Source of the DNA: Pseudomonas sp. HOU2
GTDB taxonomy: Bacteria > Pseudomonadota > Gammaproteobacteria > Pseudomonadales > Pseudomonadaceae
Direction: 5' to 3'
DNA: 64,000 nucleotides
Assembly (NCBI RefSeq): GCF_040729435.1
Contig: NZ_CP160398.1
Span: forward strand, 2,976,001 to 3,040,000
Below the pieces are notes generated by a model. The model was given only the letters and a program-made list of their open reading frames with translations, was not told where the DNA came from and did no database searches. Shown here one piece after another: positions 46,851 to 55,559 of this stretch; the stretch's first letter is position 1; each line of letters begins with the position of its first letter. The translations under genes were made by a program, and so were the position numbers.

Positions 46851-46944
46851 TGTGGCGAGGGAGCTTGCTCCCGCTGGGCTGCGAAGCAGACCCAAAAGCT
46901 TGTGAGCGCTGCGCACTCAAGCGGGAGCAAGCTCCCTCGCCACA
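46851..46944. repeat. REPIN-like inverted repeat pair (copy G of the GAGGGAGCTTGCTCCC family)
   Basis: Arms identical to those at 498-626; the spacer is about 50 nt. It lies between the lipoprotein cluster and its terminator. Confidence 0.9.
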
Positions 46945-46974
46945 ATTGAGCGTCACTCCAAAGTCTTGGCGGAT

Positions 46975-47006
46975 AAAAAAGGCGACCTCATCAGGTCGCC
47001 TTTTTA
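46975..47006. terminator. Bidirectional terminator between the lipoprotein cluster and the LysE exporter
   Basis: AAAAAAGGCGACCT, loop CATC, and AGGTCGCCTTTTT form a perfect 8-bp GC-rich stem with A- and T-runs on its sides, serving both convergent units. Confidence 0.92.
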
Positions 47007-47019
47007 TTGCCTGCGGGTT

Positions 47020-47652
47020 TTACACCACCGCTTTACGCAACGTCGCCATGAACGCCGCCGCACCGATGAACAGCCCGGCAAATGTGCGGTTCATGCGTTT
47101 CTGCTGCTTCGGCGTACGCAACAGGCGCAGCACCTTGGACGCCAGTCCGGTGTAGCCGGCCATGACGATCAGATCAACGCAGATCATGGTCACGCCGATC
47201 ACCAGGTACTGCATCAGCAGCGGTGCGTGCGGATTGATGAACTGCGGCAGCACCGCGAGCATGAACACCAGTGCCTTGGGGTTGCTGATGTTCACCAGAA
47301 AGCCACGGAACACCAGCGCCAGCGGCTTGCCGATCGGCCGTACCGCCGCGTCGTCGCTCATGTCCATGGGCAACGCACGCCACTGCTTGATCGCCAGATA
47401 GACCAGATAGGCCACGCCAAACCATTTGATCGCATAGAACGCGGTGGCCGAGGCGGTGAGGATCGCGCCAACACCGGCGCCAACGATCGCAATCTGCACT
47501 GCCAGGCCGATCTGCAGGCCGAGGGCGTTCCAGTAACCGCGCCAGAAACCGTATTGCAGACCGCTGGACATCGACGCAATGGCGCCGGCGCCCGGGGACA
47601 GACTGATCACCCAGCAGGCGGCAAAGAATGCCAGCCATGTTTGAAGCTCCAT
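47020..47652 (-). CDS. LysE/RhtB-family amino-acid exporter
   Basis: Inner-membrane exporter of 210 residues. It has the LysE-superfamily N-terminus with SLSPGAGAIASMSSGLQYGFWRG near residue 17 and KWFGVAYLVYLAIKQWR, then GFLVNISNPKALVFMLAVLPQF, and six hydrophobic helices. The start ATG 47652 gives the standard MELQTWLAFF family beginning; longer in-frame starts lie in a repeat. The substrate may be homoserine, homoserine lactone or another amino acid; not decidable here. Confidence 0.92.
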   Translation of the reverse strand: MELQTWLAFFAACWVISLSPGAGAIASMSSGLQYGFWRGYWNALGLQIGLAVQIAIVGAGVGAILTASATAFYAIKWFGVAYLVYLAIKQWRALPMDMSDDAAVRPIGKPLALVFRGFLVNISNPKALVFMLAVLPQFINPHAPLLMQYLVIGVTMICVDLIVMAGYTGLASKVLRLLRTPKQQKRMNRTFAGLFIGAAAFMATLRKAVV

Positions 47653-47713
47653 CGCACACCTCGACTCTGAATCGTGACAGACGTCAAAGCTAATGCGGTT
47701 TGGGCCTAAAAGC

Positions 47714-47802
47714 AAAAGATCGTCCGATCGCGGCCCGAGCCTGCGGCAGCTCCCACAGGGATCGCATTTCAATGTAGGAGCTGCCGCAGGCTGCGATCTT
47801 TT
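47714..47802. repeat. Inverted repeat with CTGCGGCAGCTCC core
   Basis: The left arm runs AAAAGATCG to GCCTGCGGCAGCTCCCACAG and the right arm is GTAGGAGCTGCCGCAGGC to GATCTTTT, inverted copies about 25 nt apart. It is a third kind of intergenic palindromic repeat, located upstream of the exporter gene and downstream of the MscS gene. Confidence 0.85.
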
Positions 47803-47819
47803 GATCTTGCTTGGAAAAT

Positions 47820-48401
47820 CTACTTCTCGAACCCGCTGGAAGGAAACACATCACTCCCGCGCCAACGCCGCACCGAACGCTGAAAGAACAAACTGTTCGG
47901 CACCTGCACCATGGCGCTGCCAGTCCCCAGCTCCTCGGCTTCGATCAACGTGGTGTAAAGCAGATTGATCGCCACCACCCGGCCTTTGACGCCGGGCTTG
48001 TCGGTGGTATCCACCAGCTCCACCACATCGCCGAGACGGAACGGGCCGACGGTGAAGATCAGAATCGCGCAAAGCAGGTTCGACAGCACACTCCACATGG
48101 CGAAGAACGCCACCGCCGCCACCGCGACGAACCCCGACAGCGCCGTCCACAACACCGTGGCCGACACGCCTAGCCGCTCCAGCACAAAGATCACCGCGCT
48201 GCCCATGATCAGCCAGCGCAATACGCCACGCAGCGGCATCAACAGCTGCGGCGGAAACGGATAGCGCTCACCCAGGCGGGTGAGGAATCGAGCGACGACA
48301 CGCTGAGCGAAATAACCGGCCAGCAGGATCAGCAGAATCTGCACACCGAGCCAGATCGGCTCGACCCACACCGCCGGCAGCGGCCACTGAAACGCATCCA
48401 T
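47820..48401 (-). CDS. Small mechanosensitive ion channel (MscS family)
   Basis: Protein of 193 residues with three hydrophobic helices. The third corresponds to the MscS pore-lining TM3 (TALSGFVAVAAVAFFAMWSVLSNL), followed by the beta domain start PFRLGDVVELV and GRVVAINLLYTTL. The C-terminus is short, without the large cytoplasmic alpha-beta cage end of MscS (286 residues). ATG 48401 overlaps the stop of the ABC-F gene (TGATG), so expression is coupled to it. Confidence 0.88.
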   Translation of the reverse strand: MDAFQWPLPAVWVEPIWLGVQILLILLAGYFAQRVVARFLTRLGERYPFPPQLLMPLRGVLRWLIMGSAVIFVLERLGVSATVLWTALSGFVAVAAVAFFAMWSVLSNLLCAILIFTVGPFRLGDVVELVDTTDKPGVKGRVVAINLLYTTLIEAEELGTGSAMVQVPNSLFFQRSVRRWRGSDVFPSSGFEK

Positions 48402-50311
48402 CAGGACAACGCCTCCAGCTCCGCCTGCATGCTTTCCAGCGTTTCGAGTGCCTCCATCCACGCCTCTTCCAGCTCGGCTTCGCGCACCTTCAATTTGGCT
48501 TGCTCGGCCAGTAGATCGCGCAACTCGTTCTTGCGCGCCGGCTCGTAGATGTCGCTGTCAGCGAGGCTGGCGTCGACCTTGGCGAGTTTTTCGTGGAGCT
48601 TGCCCAGTTCGGCTTCGAGCTTGTCGGCTTCACGCTTGTGCGGTGCCAGTTGCTGACGCAGCGCAGCAGCGGCCTGCCGCTGGGCCTTCTTGTCGGTCTT
48701 GTCCGGGTTGACCGGGGTGTTGCTGACCGGGGCGTTGCGCTGACGGTATTCCACCAGCCAGCGCGCGTAGTCTTCGAGGTCGCCATCGAACTCTTCGACC
48801 TTGCCGTCCGCGACCAGGTAGAAGTTGTCGGTGGTGCTCTTGAGCAAGTGCCGATCGTGAGACACCACCAGTACCGCGCCGCTGAACTCCTGCAGCGCCA
48901 TGGTCAGCGCCAGGCGCATTTCCAGGTCGAGGTGGTTGGTCGGTTCGTCGAGCAGCAACAGGTTCGGCCGTTCCCAGGCGATCAACGCCAGCGCCAGACG
49001 CGCTTTCTCGCCACCGGAGAAATTCAGCACCGGTTCGTCGATACGCGCGCCACGGAAGTCGAAACCACCGAGGAAGTCACGCAGCGTTTGTTCACGTTCG
49101 GTCGGTGCCAGACGCTGCAGGTGCAGCAGCGGGCTGGCCTTGGCATCCAGCGAGTCAAGCTGATGCTGGGCGAAGTAGCCAACCACCGTGTTCTCGCCAC
49201 GGGTCAGACGCCCGGCCAGCGGCTCGAGCTCACCGGCGAGGTTCTTGATCAGGGTCGATTTACCGGCACCGTTCGGCCCGAGCAGACCGATTCGCGCACC
49301 CGGGGTCAGTTGCAGCTTGACCTTCTCCAGGATGGTTTTATCGCCATACCCCAGACGTGCATCGGACAGGTCGATCAGCGGGCTGGAGATCTTGGTCGAC
49401 TCGCGGAAGACGAAGTCGAACGGCGAATCGACGTGGGCCGCCGACAGCTCTTCCATGCGTTCCAGGGCCTTGATCCGGCTCTGTGCCTGACGGGCCTTGG
49501 TGGCCTGGGCCTTGAAGCGGGCGATGTAGCTTTCCATGTGCGCACGTTGCGCCTGCTGCTTCTCGTAGGCCTGTTGCTGCTGGGCCAGACGTTCGGCACG
49601 GGCACGTTCGAACGCGGTGTAGCCGCCACGGTACAGGGTCAGTTTGCGCTGATCGACATGCGCCACGTGATCGACCACTTCATCGAGGAAGTCGCGGTCG
49701 TGGGAAATCAGCAGCAGGGTGCCCGGGTAGCTTTTCAGCCACTCTTCGAGCCAGATGATCGCGTCGAGATCCAGGTGGTTGGTCGGTTCGTCGAGCAGCA
49801 ACAGGTCCGACGGACACATCAAGGCCTGCGCCAAATTCAGACGCATTCGCCAGCCACCGGAGAAATCGCCTACCTGACGATCCATCTGCTCATTGGTGAA
49901 ACCCAGGCCGGCGAGCAACTTGCGCGCCCGCGCATCGGCGGTATAACCGTCGGCGCTGTCGAGTTCGGCGTGCAAACGGGCCAGAGCCGTGCCATCGTGG
50001 GCCGCCTCGGCCACCGCGAGATCACGTTGCACCTCGCGCAGACGCAGGTCGCCATCGAGCACATAGTCGACCGCCAGGCGCTCGAGCGTGTCGACCTCCT
50101 GGCGCATGTGCGCGATCCGCCAGTCAGCCGGCAGCAGGCAATCGCCCGAGTCCGGGTGCAACTCGCCACGCAGCAAGGCGAACAGGCTGGATTTGCCGGC
50201 GCCGTTGGCACCGATGAGGCCGGCTTTGTGGCCGGCGTGCAGGGTCAGCTCGGCGTCTTCTAGCAGACGTTGCGGGCCACGCTGTAAAGTCAGGTTCTGA
50301 AGTCGGATCAT
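48401..50311 (-). CDS. yheS: ABC-F family ATPase YheS
   Basis: Soluble ribosome-associated ABC-F protein of 636 residues. ABC 1 has GANGAGKSS, FSGGWRMRLNLAQAL and LLLLDEPTNHLDLD; ABC 2 has GPNGAGKST, FSGGEKARLALALIA and LLLLDEPTNHLDLE. A charged linker (RARAERLAQQQQAYEKQQAQRAHME) lies between them, and a C-terminal coiled coil starts after residue ~530. ABC-F proteins relieve particular stalled ribosomes or give antibiotic protection; YheS has been tied to nascent-chain stalling in E. coli. A coupled MscS-like gene follows. Confidence 0.93.
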   Translation of the reverse strand: MIRLQNLTLQRGPQRLLEDAELTLHAGHKAGLIGANGAGKSSLFALLRGELHPDSGDCLLPADWRIAHMRQEVDTLERLAVDYVLDGDLRLREVQRDLAVAEAAHDGTALARLHAELDSADGYTADARARKLLAGLGFTNEQMDRQVGDFSGGWRMRLNLAQALMCPSDLLLLDEPTNHLDLDAIIWLEEWLKSYPGTLLLISHDRDFLDEVVDHVAHVDQRKLTLYRGGYTAFERARAERLAQQQQAYEKQQAQRAHMESYIARFKAQATKARQAQSRIKALERMEELSAAHVDSPFDFVFRESTKISSPLIDLSDARLGYGDKTILEKVKLQLTPGARIGLLGPNGAGKSTLIKNLAGELEPLAGRLTRGENTVVGYFAQHQLDSLDAKASPLLHLQRLAPTEREQTLRDFLGGFDFRGARIDEPVLNFSGGEKARLALALIAWERPNLLLLDEPTNHLDLEMRLALTMALQEFSGAVLVVSHDRHLLKSTTDNFYLVADGKVEEFDGDLEDYARWLVEYRQRNAPVSNTPVNPDKTDKKAQRQAAAALRQQLAPHKREADKLEAELGKLHEKLAKVDASLADSDIYEPARKNELRDLLAEQAKLKVREAELEEAWMEALETLESMQAELEALS

Positions 50312-50361
50312 AATGGCGGCGGAGTCTACCAGCTTCGCTCACAACTGGCGCGAGTAGCACG

Positions 50362-50826
50362 ATGTCCTCTGACCTGTGGAGCTTTTCCCTTGCCATCTAC
50401 GCCCGACCTGGCGTGGAGCCTGCCTGCCTGCAACTGCAAACGGCGGGGGCCAATGTCTGCCTGCTGCTATGTGGTTTGTGGCTTGAGCAACGGGGCACTG
50501 CCTGTAACGAACAGCGCGTAGAGCAGCTGAAAAAGCTGGTGGGGCCTTGGGATCGGGAGGTGGTGCAGCCACTGCGTGCGTTACGCACTCAATGGAAAAC
50601 CCTGGCCGAAGACGATCCGGTACTCAAGGGCCTGCGAGAACAAATGAAAGCGCTGGAGCTGGAAGCCGAACGGCATCTGCTGTGGCAACTGGAACAGGTT
50701 GCGCAGGATTGGCCGCGCGATGACGCATCAGCGTCGGGGGAGTGGCTGGAGAGTCTGACGGGATCGGCCGCCAGCCCGAACCGCGACGCGCTGCAAGTGC
50801 TGCGCGTCGCGGCAACCGGCACTTAG
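50362..50826 (+). CDS. TIGR02444 family protein
   Basis: Uncharacterised helical protein of 154 residues. The conserved N-terminus reads LWSFSLAIYARPGVEPACLQLQ, then ANVCLLLCGLWLEQRG, the Trp-rich VGPWDREVVQPLRALRTQWK, and a helix ending AERHLLWQLEQVA. It is divergent from yheS and its last codons overlap the 3' end of the convergent algP gene by 4 nt. No function known. Confidence 0.88.
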   Translation: MSSDLWSFSLAIYARPGVEPACLQLQTAGANVCLLLCGLWLEQRGTACNEQRVEQLKKLVGPWDREVVQPLRALRTQWKTLAEDDPVLKGLREQMKALELEAERHLLWQLEQVAQDWPRDDASASGEWLESLTGSAASPNRDALQVLRVAATGT

Positions 50827-51971
50827 GAAGCGCTGGTCGGGTTGTTGCTGACGCTCGACGCAGCGGCTGGCGTTGGCGCAGTCGTGGTGGTCGAGGTGGA
50901 AGCGGCTGGAGCAGGCGCGGCGGCGGCCGGCGCCGGAGCGGCTGGCTTGGCGGCAGGTGCAGTCGCCGGCTTGGCGGCAGCTGGTTTGGCAACGGCCGGT
51001 TTTTTCGCGGCAGGTTTGGCAGCTGGCTTGGCGGCTGGCTTTGCGGCTGGCTTTGCGGCTACTGGTTTGGCGGCAGGCTTGGCTGCAGCGGTCGCAGGTT
51101 TTGCTGCTGCAGGTTTGGCAGCGGTTTTAGCGGCAGGCTTGGCCGCTGGTTTGGCAGCAACCTTGGCAGCAGGTTTTGCCGCGACTGGTTTGGCCGCAGT
51201 CTTGGCTACCGGTTTTGCAGCGGCGGTTTTCGCGGCAGGTTTGGCAGCCGGTTTTACCGCTACTTTGGCAGCTGGTTTAGCAGCAGCGGTTTTTGCCGGA
51301 GCGACTTTGCGCGCAGCAGGTTTTGCTGCTGGCTTGGCAGCCGGTTTGGCCGCTGCAGGTTTGGCAGCGGCAGTACGTGCGGCCGGTTTCGCAGCGCTCG
51401 CCGCAGCCGGTTTTTTCACTGCGGTTTTTGCAGCAGGTTTGGCGGCGGTTTTAGCCGGTGCCTTGGCTGCTGGTTTGGCTGCCGGTTTTGCCGCAGCGGT
51501 TTTCGCCGGGGCTTTCGCCGCAGCAGGTTTGGCTGCCGCTTTTTTCGCAGGCGCTGCTGCTGGTTTAGCGGCGCGGGAGGACAGCGCTTTGCCGGCGGCC
51601 TCTTGCACCCGGCCGACACCCTGGGCCAGTTTCAGGCTTTCCTGGGCATCGCGCTTGAGTTGCAGAATGTAGCCGCGAGTGTCGGACTGACGATCCTTCA
51701 ACGCATCGAGCAGGTCTTCAAGTTCCTTGACGGCAGCCTTGGCCTTGTTCTGTGCCTTGGCTTTACCGGCAGTGGCTGCGTCCTGCAGTTTGGTGCGGGA
51801 TTTGTGCAGTTTTTCTTGCGCCTTGCCGCGTTGCTTTTCCAGTTTGGCGAGCAGTTTTTCAGCATCAGCCAAGGCTTGGGAGCAAGCGTTTTCCAAATGC
51901 TCGAGCAGGCTGCCCGAGAGTTGTTGGAGTAAGTGCAACGGAGTGTTTACAGGCTTCTTGGTGGCCGACAT
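50823..51971 (-). CDS. algP: AlgP (AlgR3), histone H1-like protein with KPAA repeats
   Basis: Protein of 382 residues linked to alginate gene regulation in P. aeruginosa. Residues 1-145 are helical and charged (LHLLQQLSGSLLEHLENACSQAL, LEKQRGKAQEKLHKSRTKLQ). From about 150 the protein is a long low-complexity tail of KPAA/KTAA/AAKP units, resembling eukaryotic histone H1 tails and probably binding DNA non-specifically. The final 35 residues turn Pro/Thr/Ser-rich. Tail length varies between strains in P. aeruginosa because the DNA repeat is unstable. It is upstream of, and divergent from, the FKBP gene. Confidence 0.94.
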   Translation of the reverse strand: MSATKKPVNTPLHLLQQLSGSLLEHLENACSQALADAEKLLAKLEKQRGKAQEKLHKSRTKLQDAATAGKAKAQNKAKAAVKELEDLLDALKDRQSDTRGYILQLKRDAQESLKLAQGVGRVQEAAGKALSSRAAKPAAAPAKKAAAKPAAAKAPAKTAAAKPAAKPAAKAPAKTAAKPAAKTAVKKPAAASAAKPAARTAAAKPAAAKPAAKPAAKPAARKVAPAKTAAAKPAAKVAVKPAAKPAAKTAAAKPVAKTAAKPVAAKPAAKVAAKPAAKPAAKTAAKPAAAKPATAAAKPAAKPVAAKPAAKPAAKPAAKPAAKKPAVAKPAAAKPATAPAAKPAAPAPAAAAPAPAASTSTTTTAPTPAAASSVSNNPTSAS

Positions 51972-52163
51972 GGTTTACCTCCTGGCTGACGTGAGTGCGG
52001 CTCATACTAGACCTCTGCAGTTACCGCCGCTAGGTCATCTTGACAGTAACGAAACCGTTGCGTTGCAACGCAGCGAAAATGTTCTGCACAAAGACAAAAG
52101 CAGTTCACCGTTGCAGACCTTCGCGCTGGCATAATCGCCCGCATCTCAGGACGGAGAGTGCCC

Positions 52164-52829
52164 ATGTCGCGCTACCTTTTTTTATCCCTCTGGATGATTT
52201 TTTCCGTGGCCCACGCCGACGAAAAAACCACCGCGAACGATGCTCACGATCTGGCCTATAGCCTCGGCGCCAGCCTCGGTGAACGCTTGCGCCAAGAAGT
52301 GCCGCAACTGCAGATTCAAGCACTGGTCGACGGTTTGCAGCAGGCCTATCAAGGCAAGCCACTGGCACTGAGCGAAGCACGGATCGAGCAGATCCTCGCC
52401 GATCATGAATCGCAGAACGCCGAACACTCATCGCAACCGTCGAGCGATGCCGCGATGGAAAACGAACAGCGTTTTCTCACCGCCGAAAAAGCCAAGCCGG
52501 GCGTGAAGGAACTGGCCGACGGCATCCTGCTGACCGAGCTGACACCGGGCACCGGTGCCAAGGCCGGCCCCGATGGAAAAGTCCAGGTGCTGTATGTCGG
52601 TCGTCTGCCGGACGGCACAGTGTTCGATCAGAACACTGTGCCGCAATGGTTCAGCCTCGACAGCGTGATTGCCGGTTGGCGCACCGCACTGCAGAACATG
52701 CCGGTGGGTGCCAAGTGGCGACTGGTGATTCCATCGGATCAGGCCTATGGCGCCGATGGGGCTGGAGATCTGATCGCACCGTTTACCCCGCTGGTATTTG
52801 AAGTCGAGTTGCGCGGCGCAACGAGCTGA
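52164..52829 (+). CDS. FKBP-type peptidyl-prolyl cis-trans isomerase, exported
   Basis: Periplasmic foldase of 221 residues. A signal peptide (YLFLSLWMIFSVAHA) is cleaved near residue 18. A helical dimerisation region (HDLAYSLGASLGERLRQEVPQL) is followed by the FKBP domain from about 120: VQVLYVGRLPDGTVFDQN and GWRTALQNMPVGAKWRLVIPSDQAYG. This is the Mip/FkpA-like layout. ATG 52164 follows GGAGAG; a GTG two codons upstream is rejected. It is convergent with algQ across a strong terminator. Confidence 0.93.
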   Translation: MSRYLFLSLWMIFSVAHADEKTTANDAHDLAYSLGASLGERLRQEVPQLQIQALVDGLQQAYQGKPLALSEARIEQILADHESQNAEHSSQPSSDAAMENEQRFLTAEKAKPGVKELADGILLTELTPGTGAKAGPDGKVQVLYVGRLPDGTVFDQNTVPQWFSLDSVIAGWRTALQNMPVGAKWRLVIPSDQAYGADGAGDLIAPFTPLVFEVELRGATS

Positions 52830-52850
52830 CCGACGCCGACTCGCCGGCAT

Positions 52851-52889
52851 AAAAAAACGCGGTGCGCTTTCGGCGCACCGCGTTTTTTA
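52851..52889. terminator. Bidirectional terminator between the FKBP gene and algQ
   Basis: An 11-bp perfect stem (ACGCGGTGCGC / GCGCACCGCGT) with a 5-nt loop, preceded by an A-run and followed by a T-run. Confidence 0.95.
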
Positions 52890-52905
52890 TGCTTTCGAAA
52901 ACCAA

Positions 52906-53364
52906 TCAGGCCTGAACCGGATCTTCCTGCTTGTGTGCCGTGTGCAGCACTTCGATCAGGCAGTCTTCCAGTTCGAAGCGTTCGTGCAGCAGACCACCCA
53001 GTTCCTTGAACTTCTCGGCGACGCATTTGCCTTCATCGCAAAGGTCGTTGAACGCGAGGAGTTTTTCGGTGATGACGTCGATACGCGGGTAGAGGGTTTC
53101 GGCGAGTTCCAGACCGCGCTTGTCGTTGAAGGCCTTGGCTTCACCGGTCAGCTGTTCGTAGATCTCGAAATGCCCGGCCGAGACGTAATCGACCAGCACG
53201 CCGCAGAATTCCAGCAAGGGTTTACGGTTCTCGGACAGAGCCTGTGGTTTGTCACCCAACTTGTCGTAGGCACCGATCAGATCTTCACGCTCTTGCAACC
53301 AGCGGTCGATCAGCAGATGAACTCCACCCCAGCGTTCCTGAGCATTCTGACAACTTTCGAGCAT
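52906..53364 (-). CDS. algQ: Anti-sigma-70 factor AlgQ (Rsd family)
   Basis: Cytoplasmic protein of 152 residues that binds the housekeeping sigma factor and, in P. aeruginosa, affects alginate, siderophore and virulence gene expression. The Rsd-type N-terminus [26 protein letters not shown] and the middle [23 protein letters not shown] are plain. ATG 53364 (with AAGGGAAGAGAG upstream) is preferred to the longer frame starting 27 nt earlier, which would add nine residues over the ribosome-binding site. Confidence 0.94.
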   Translation of the reverse strand: MLESCQNAQERWGGVHLLIDRWLQEREDLIGAYDKLGDKPQALSENRKPLLEFCGVLVDYVSAGHFEIYEQLTGEAKAFNDKRGLELAETLYPRIDVITEKLLAFNDLCDEGKCVAEKFKELGGLLHERFELEDCLIEVLHTAHKQEDPVQA

Positions 53365-53550
53365 GGCGATCTCTCTTCCCTTGTGGGTCATGCTGCTCTA
53401 CACCCGCGCCCCTCTTCTGGCTTTTATCGCTTGGAGGCCGACCGGGCAGAGCGTCATCGAGCAACATAAATCCAATCACACGTGCGGGCCAGATTATGCC
53501 CGCACGCCTATGGCTTCAAGGTACGCAGGAGATAAAGTTCATACAAGTGT

Positions 53551-54102
53551 TTAATCCCCGACCGGCACCCGGTGCGACGCTTCGCCGCTGAGCGGTCGTT
53601 GCAGGGCGCTCCAGACCAGACGCAGCAATTGGTACACCGCCAGGATCGACATCGCCACAAAGAACAGCAGACTCCATTCCGGGATGCTCAAATCGAACAG
53701 CGTCCAGGAAATTTCCGCGCAATCGACACCACCCTTGAACATCCGCATCGTTGCACACAACCACGGCAGGTTGCTGAACAGCGCTTCGGAATCGGGCGCG
53801 CAGCGGGTCATTTGCACCAGCGGATCACTCTGCAGCAGCACCTGCCGCCAGGCCGCCGTGGTACCAGCCAGGCTCAGGCCAAGCGCGGCAGCCCAATAGA
53901 GCGACAGGCCGACACGCCGTGGGCCATGGATCGCCGCCAGCCCGCAACAGGCTGCCAGCAACGCCATGAAGAAGCGTTGGGCCAGGCACAGGCTGCAGGG
54001 CGTCAGCCCCACCGCGTATTCGAGATAATAGGAAGCTCCCAGGGCCATGGCCCCTGCAGTGAAAGCCGTGAAAAACAAGGAGCGTGAACAGGCCAACGAC
54101 AT
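53551..54102 (-). CDS. dsbH: Disulfide bond formation protein B (DsbB/DsbH)
   Basis: Inner-membrane quinone-linked oxidase of DsbA, 183 residues and four helices. The first redox pair is in LTPCSLCLAQR (CSLC). The second periplasmic pair lies among Cys residues in MTRCAPD and WLCATM, with a further GVDCAE. P. aeruginosa has two DsbB proteins, and the one next to algQ is called DsbH; the symbol is given on that synteny. It lies between algQ and the hem operon. Confidence 0.9.
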   Translation of the reverse strand: MSLACSRSLFFTAFTAGAMALGASYYLEYAVGLTPCSLCLAQRFFMALLAACCGLAAIHGPRRVGLSLYWAAALGLSLAGTTAAWRQVLLQSDPLVQMTRCAPDSEALFSNLPWLCATMRMFKGGVDCAEISWTLFDLSIPEWSLLFFVAMSILAVYQLLRLVWSALQRPLSGEASHRVPVGD

Positions 54103-54295
54103 GGCTTTTCCGTAACAGTGGAGACAGGCAGTTACGGTAGAGGAAAGCTTGTCAGCCTTTCAAGGCAGGTGCATGGCGACAGTTCACCAGAAGTGTAGGG
54201 AAAACCCGACAGGCGCGAGAAGAAAAGGTGTATCCCGTTGTAGGACTTTGCCCAAGACGCCCGCCACAGGTAATTTTTCGCTCACTGCACGTTGA

Positions 54296-54315
54296 CGAGG
54301 GAGCATGCTCCCTCG
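54296..54315. repeat. Isolated 20-nt perfect palindrome
   Basis: CGAGGGAGCATGCTCCCTCG is perfectly self-complementary and lies just past the hemY stop. Its core resembles one arm of the GAGGGAGCTTGCTCCC REP family but has no inverted partner nearby, so it may be an orphan REP. It could also fold in the hemY 3' untranslated region. Confidence 0.8.
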
Positions 54316-54320
54316 CGATA

Positions 54321-55559
54321 TCAGGCGTGAACCGGCACCGGCAACGGCGCGGCCAGCAGACGCTCATCCAGCAATCCGAGACCTTCCTGGAACAGCTGAT
54401 TACTGCGCTCGGTGTCACCCAGCTGCGCAAGCAGACGCGCCAACTCGGCGCAGGCTTCCGGGTTGCGCTGCACGCGCAGACTGCTTTCCAGATAATCCCG
54501 TGCCTTGCCCCACAAGCTGGTTTGCAGACACAGCCGACCGAGGGTCAGCAACAGGCTCGGATCCGCCGGATGCTCCTTAAGCCAGCCTTCAGCGGCCTGC
54601 AACTGACGCGCCGGATCACTGCCGCGCACCAGGCCATACTGACGCGCGAGATGGCTGTCGTACTTGCGTTTGAGGGCGCTGCGCAGGACTTCCTCCGCTT
54701 CCACCTGAGCACCCAGCTGACGCAGTTGCTCGGCGTATGCCAGCACCAGCGCCGGCTCCTGACGCTGCGCAGAAGTCAGCTGTTCCCAGGCACGGGTGAG
54801 TGACTGCAGACCGACCTTGCCATCCTCGTCCCGATGCGCCGCCAGGGACAGGTTGTTACCCCAGGCACGACGTTCCAGTTCAGCCAGTTCGGCTGGCGGC
54901 AAAGCCTTGTCCTTGCGCAATTCCGGCAACAGGCGAATCACCGCCGACCAGTCGCCGCGCTGCTGATGCAGACGCTGCAACTGTCGCAAAGTCTGCACGT
55001 TATGCGGATGCCGCTCGTGCATCGCTTGCAGGGTCACCAGGGCGCCATCGGTGTCACCACGATCGGTCTGCAACTGCGCATGACTCAAGGCAATCGCCAA
55101 CTCGGCCTGCGGCTGGCGCTCCAGCGCACGTTCAAGCAACTGATCGCACTCTTCGTACTTGCCTTGTTCGTTCGCCGCGCGTGCCGCGCCGAGGTAATAC
55201 AACAGCGGCTGGCGCTCGGCCTCGGCGGCGCGAGACAGGTGACGTTGCGCGCTGGCCCAGCGACCCTCGGCCAGATCCAGCTGCCCGTGTTCGATGGCCA
55301 CCTGCACCCGCCGGCTACGGTTACGGCGCGACCACGGATTGACCACGCCACTGGAGGCCATGACCAGCTCGACCAGGGCCTTGATGCCCCAGATCAGCAG
55401 CCACAACACTGCGATCAGCGCCAGCGCCGCCCACAGGCTCGATTCATAGCGAAAGCTCTTGTAGGCAACCAGTACGTAACCGGAATGCTCGGCAATCGCC
55501 AGGCCCAGCGCCGCTGTCGCCGCGATCACCAGAAACACGATCACATACAGGCGCTTCAT
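54321..55559 (-). CDS. hemY: Haem biosynthesis-associated TPR protein HemY
   Basis: Inner-membrane protein of 412 residues with two N-terminal helices (VIVFLVIAATAALGLAI and LWAALALIAVLWLLIW) and a TPR-rich periplasmic/cytosolic domain (HLSRAAEAERQPLLYYLGAARAANEQGKYEECDQLL). This is the enterobacterial-type HemY, not the protoporphyrinogen oxidase of Gram-positives; its exact role in haem synthesis is unproven. Its ATG overlaps the hemX stop by 4 nt. Confidence 0.93.
   Translation of the reverse strand: MKRLYVIVFLVIAATAALGLAIAEHSGYVLVAYKSFRYESSLWAALALIAVLWLLIWGIKALVELVMASSGVVNPWSRRNRSRRVQVAIEHGQLDLAEGRWASAQRHLSRAAEAERQPLLYYLGAARAANEQGKYEECDQLLERALERQPQAELAIALSHAQLQTDRGDTDGALVTLQAMHERHPHNVQTLRQLQRLHQQRGDWSAVIRLLPELRKDKALPPAELAELERRAWGNNLSLAAHRDEDGKVGLQSLTRAWEQLTSAQRQEPALVLAYAEQLRQLGAQVEAEEVLRSALKRKYDSHLARQYGLVRGSDPARQLQAAEGWLKEHPADPSLLLTLGRLCLQTSLWGKARDYLESSLRVQRNPEACAELARLLAQLGDTERSNQLFQEGLGLLDERLLAAPLPVPVHA

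Noticed and set aside
48593..50263. Plus-strand frame of 556 codons opposite yheS
   Set aside because: It is complementary to an ABC-F gene with two intact ATPase domains; its protein is Gln/Arg/Val-rich without motifs.
50940..51560. Possible CRISPR-like or satellite array of short repeats
   Set aside because: The repeats are about 12 nt, contiguous and in frame with AlgP; there are no unique spacers and no cas genes.
50742..51932. Gly/Arg/Phe/Cys-rich and Ala/Gly-rich frames on the plus strand, silk-like in composition
   Set aside because: They are translations of the complement of the algP KPAA repeat; the minus-strand reading is a known protein.
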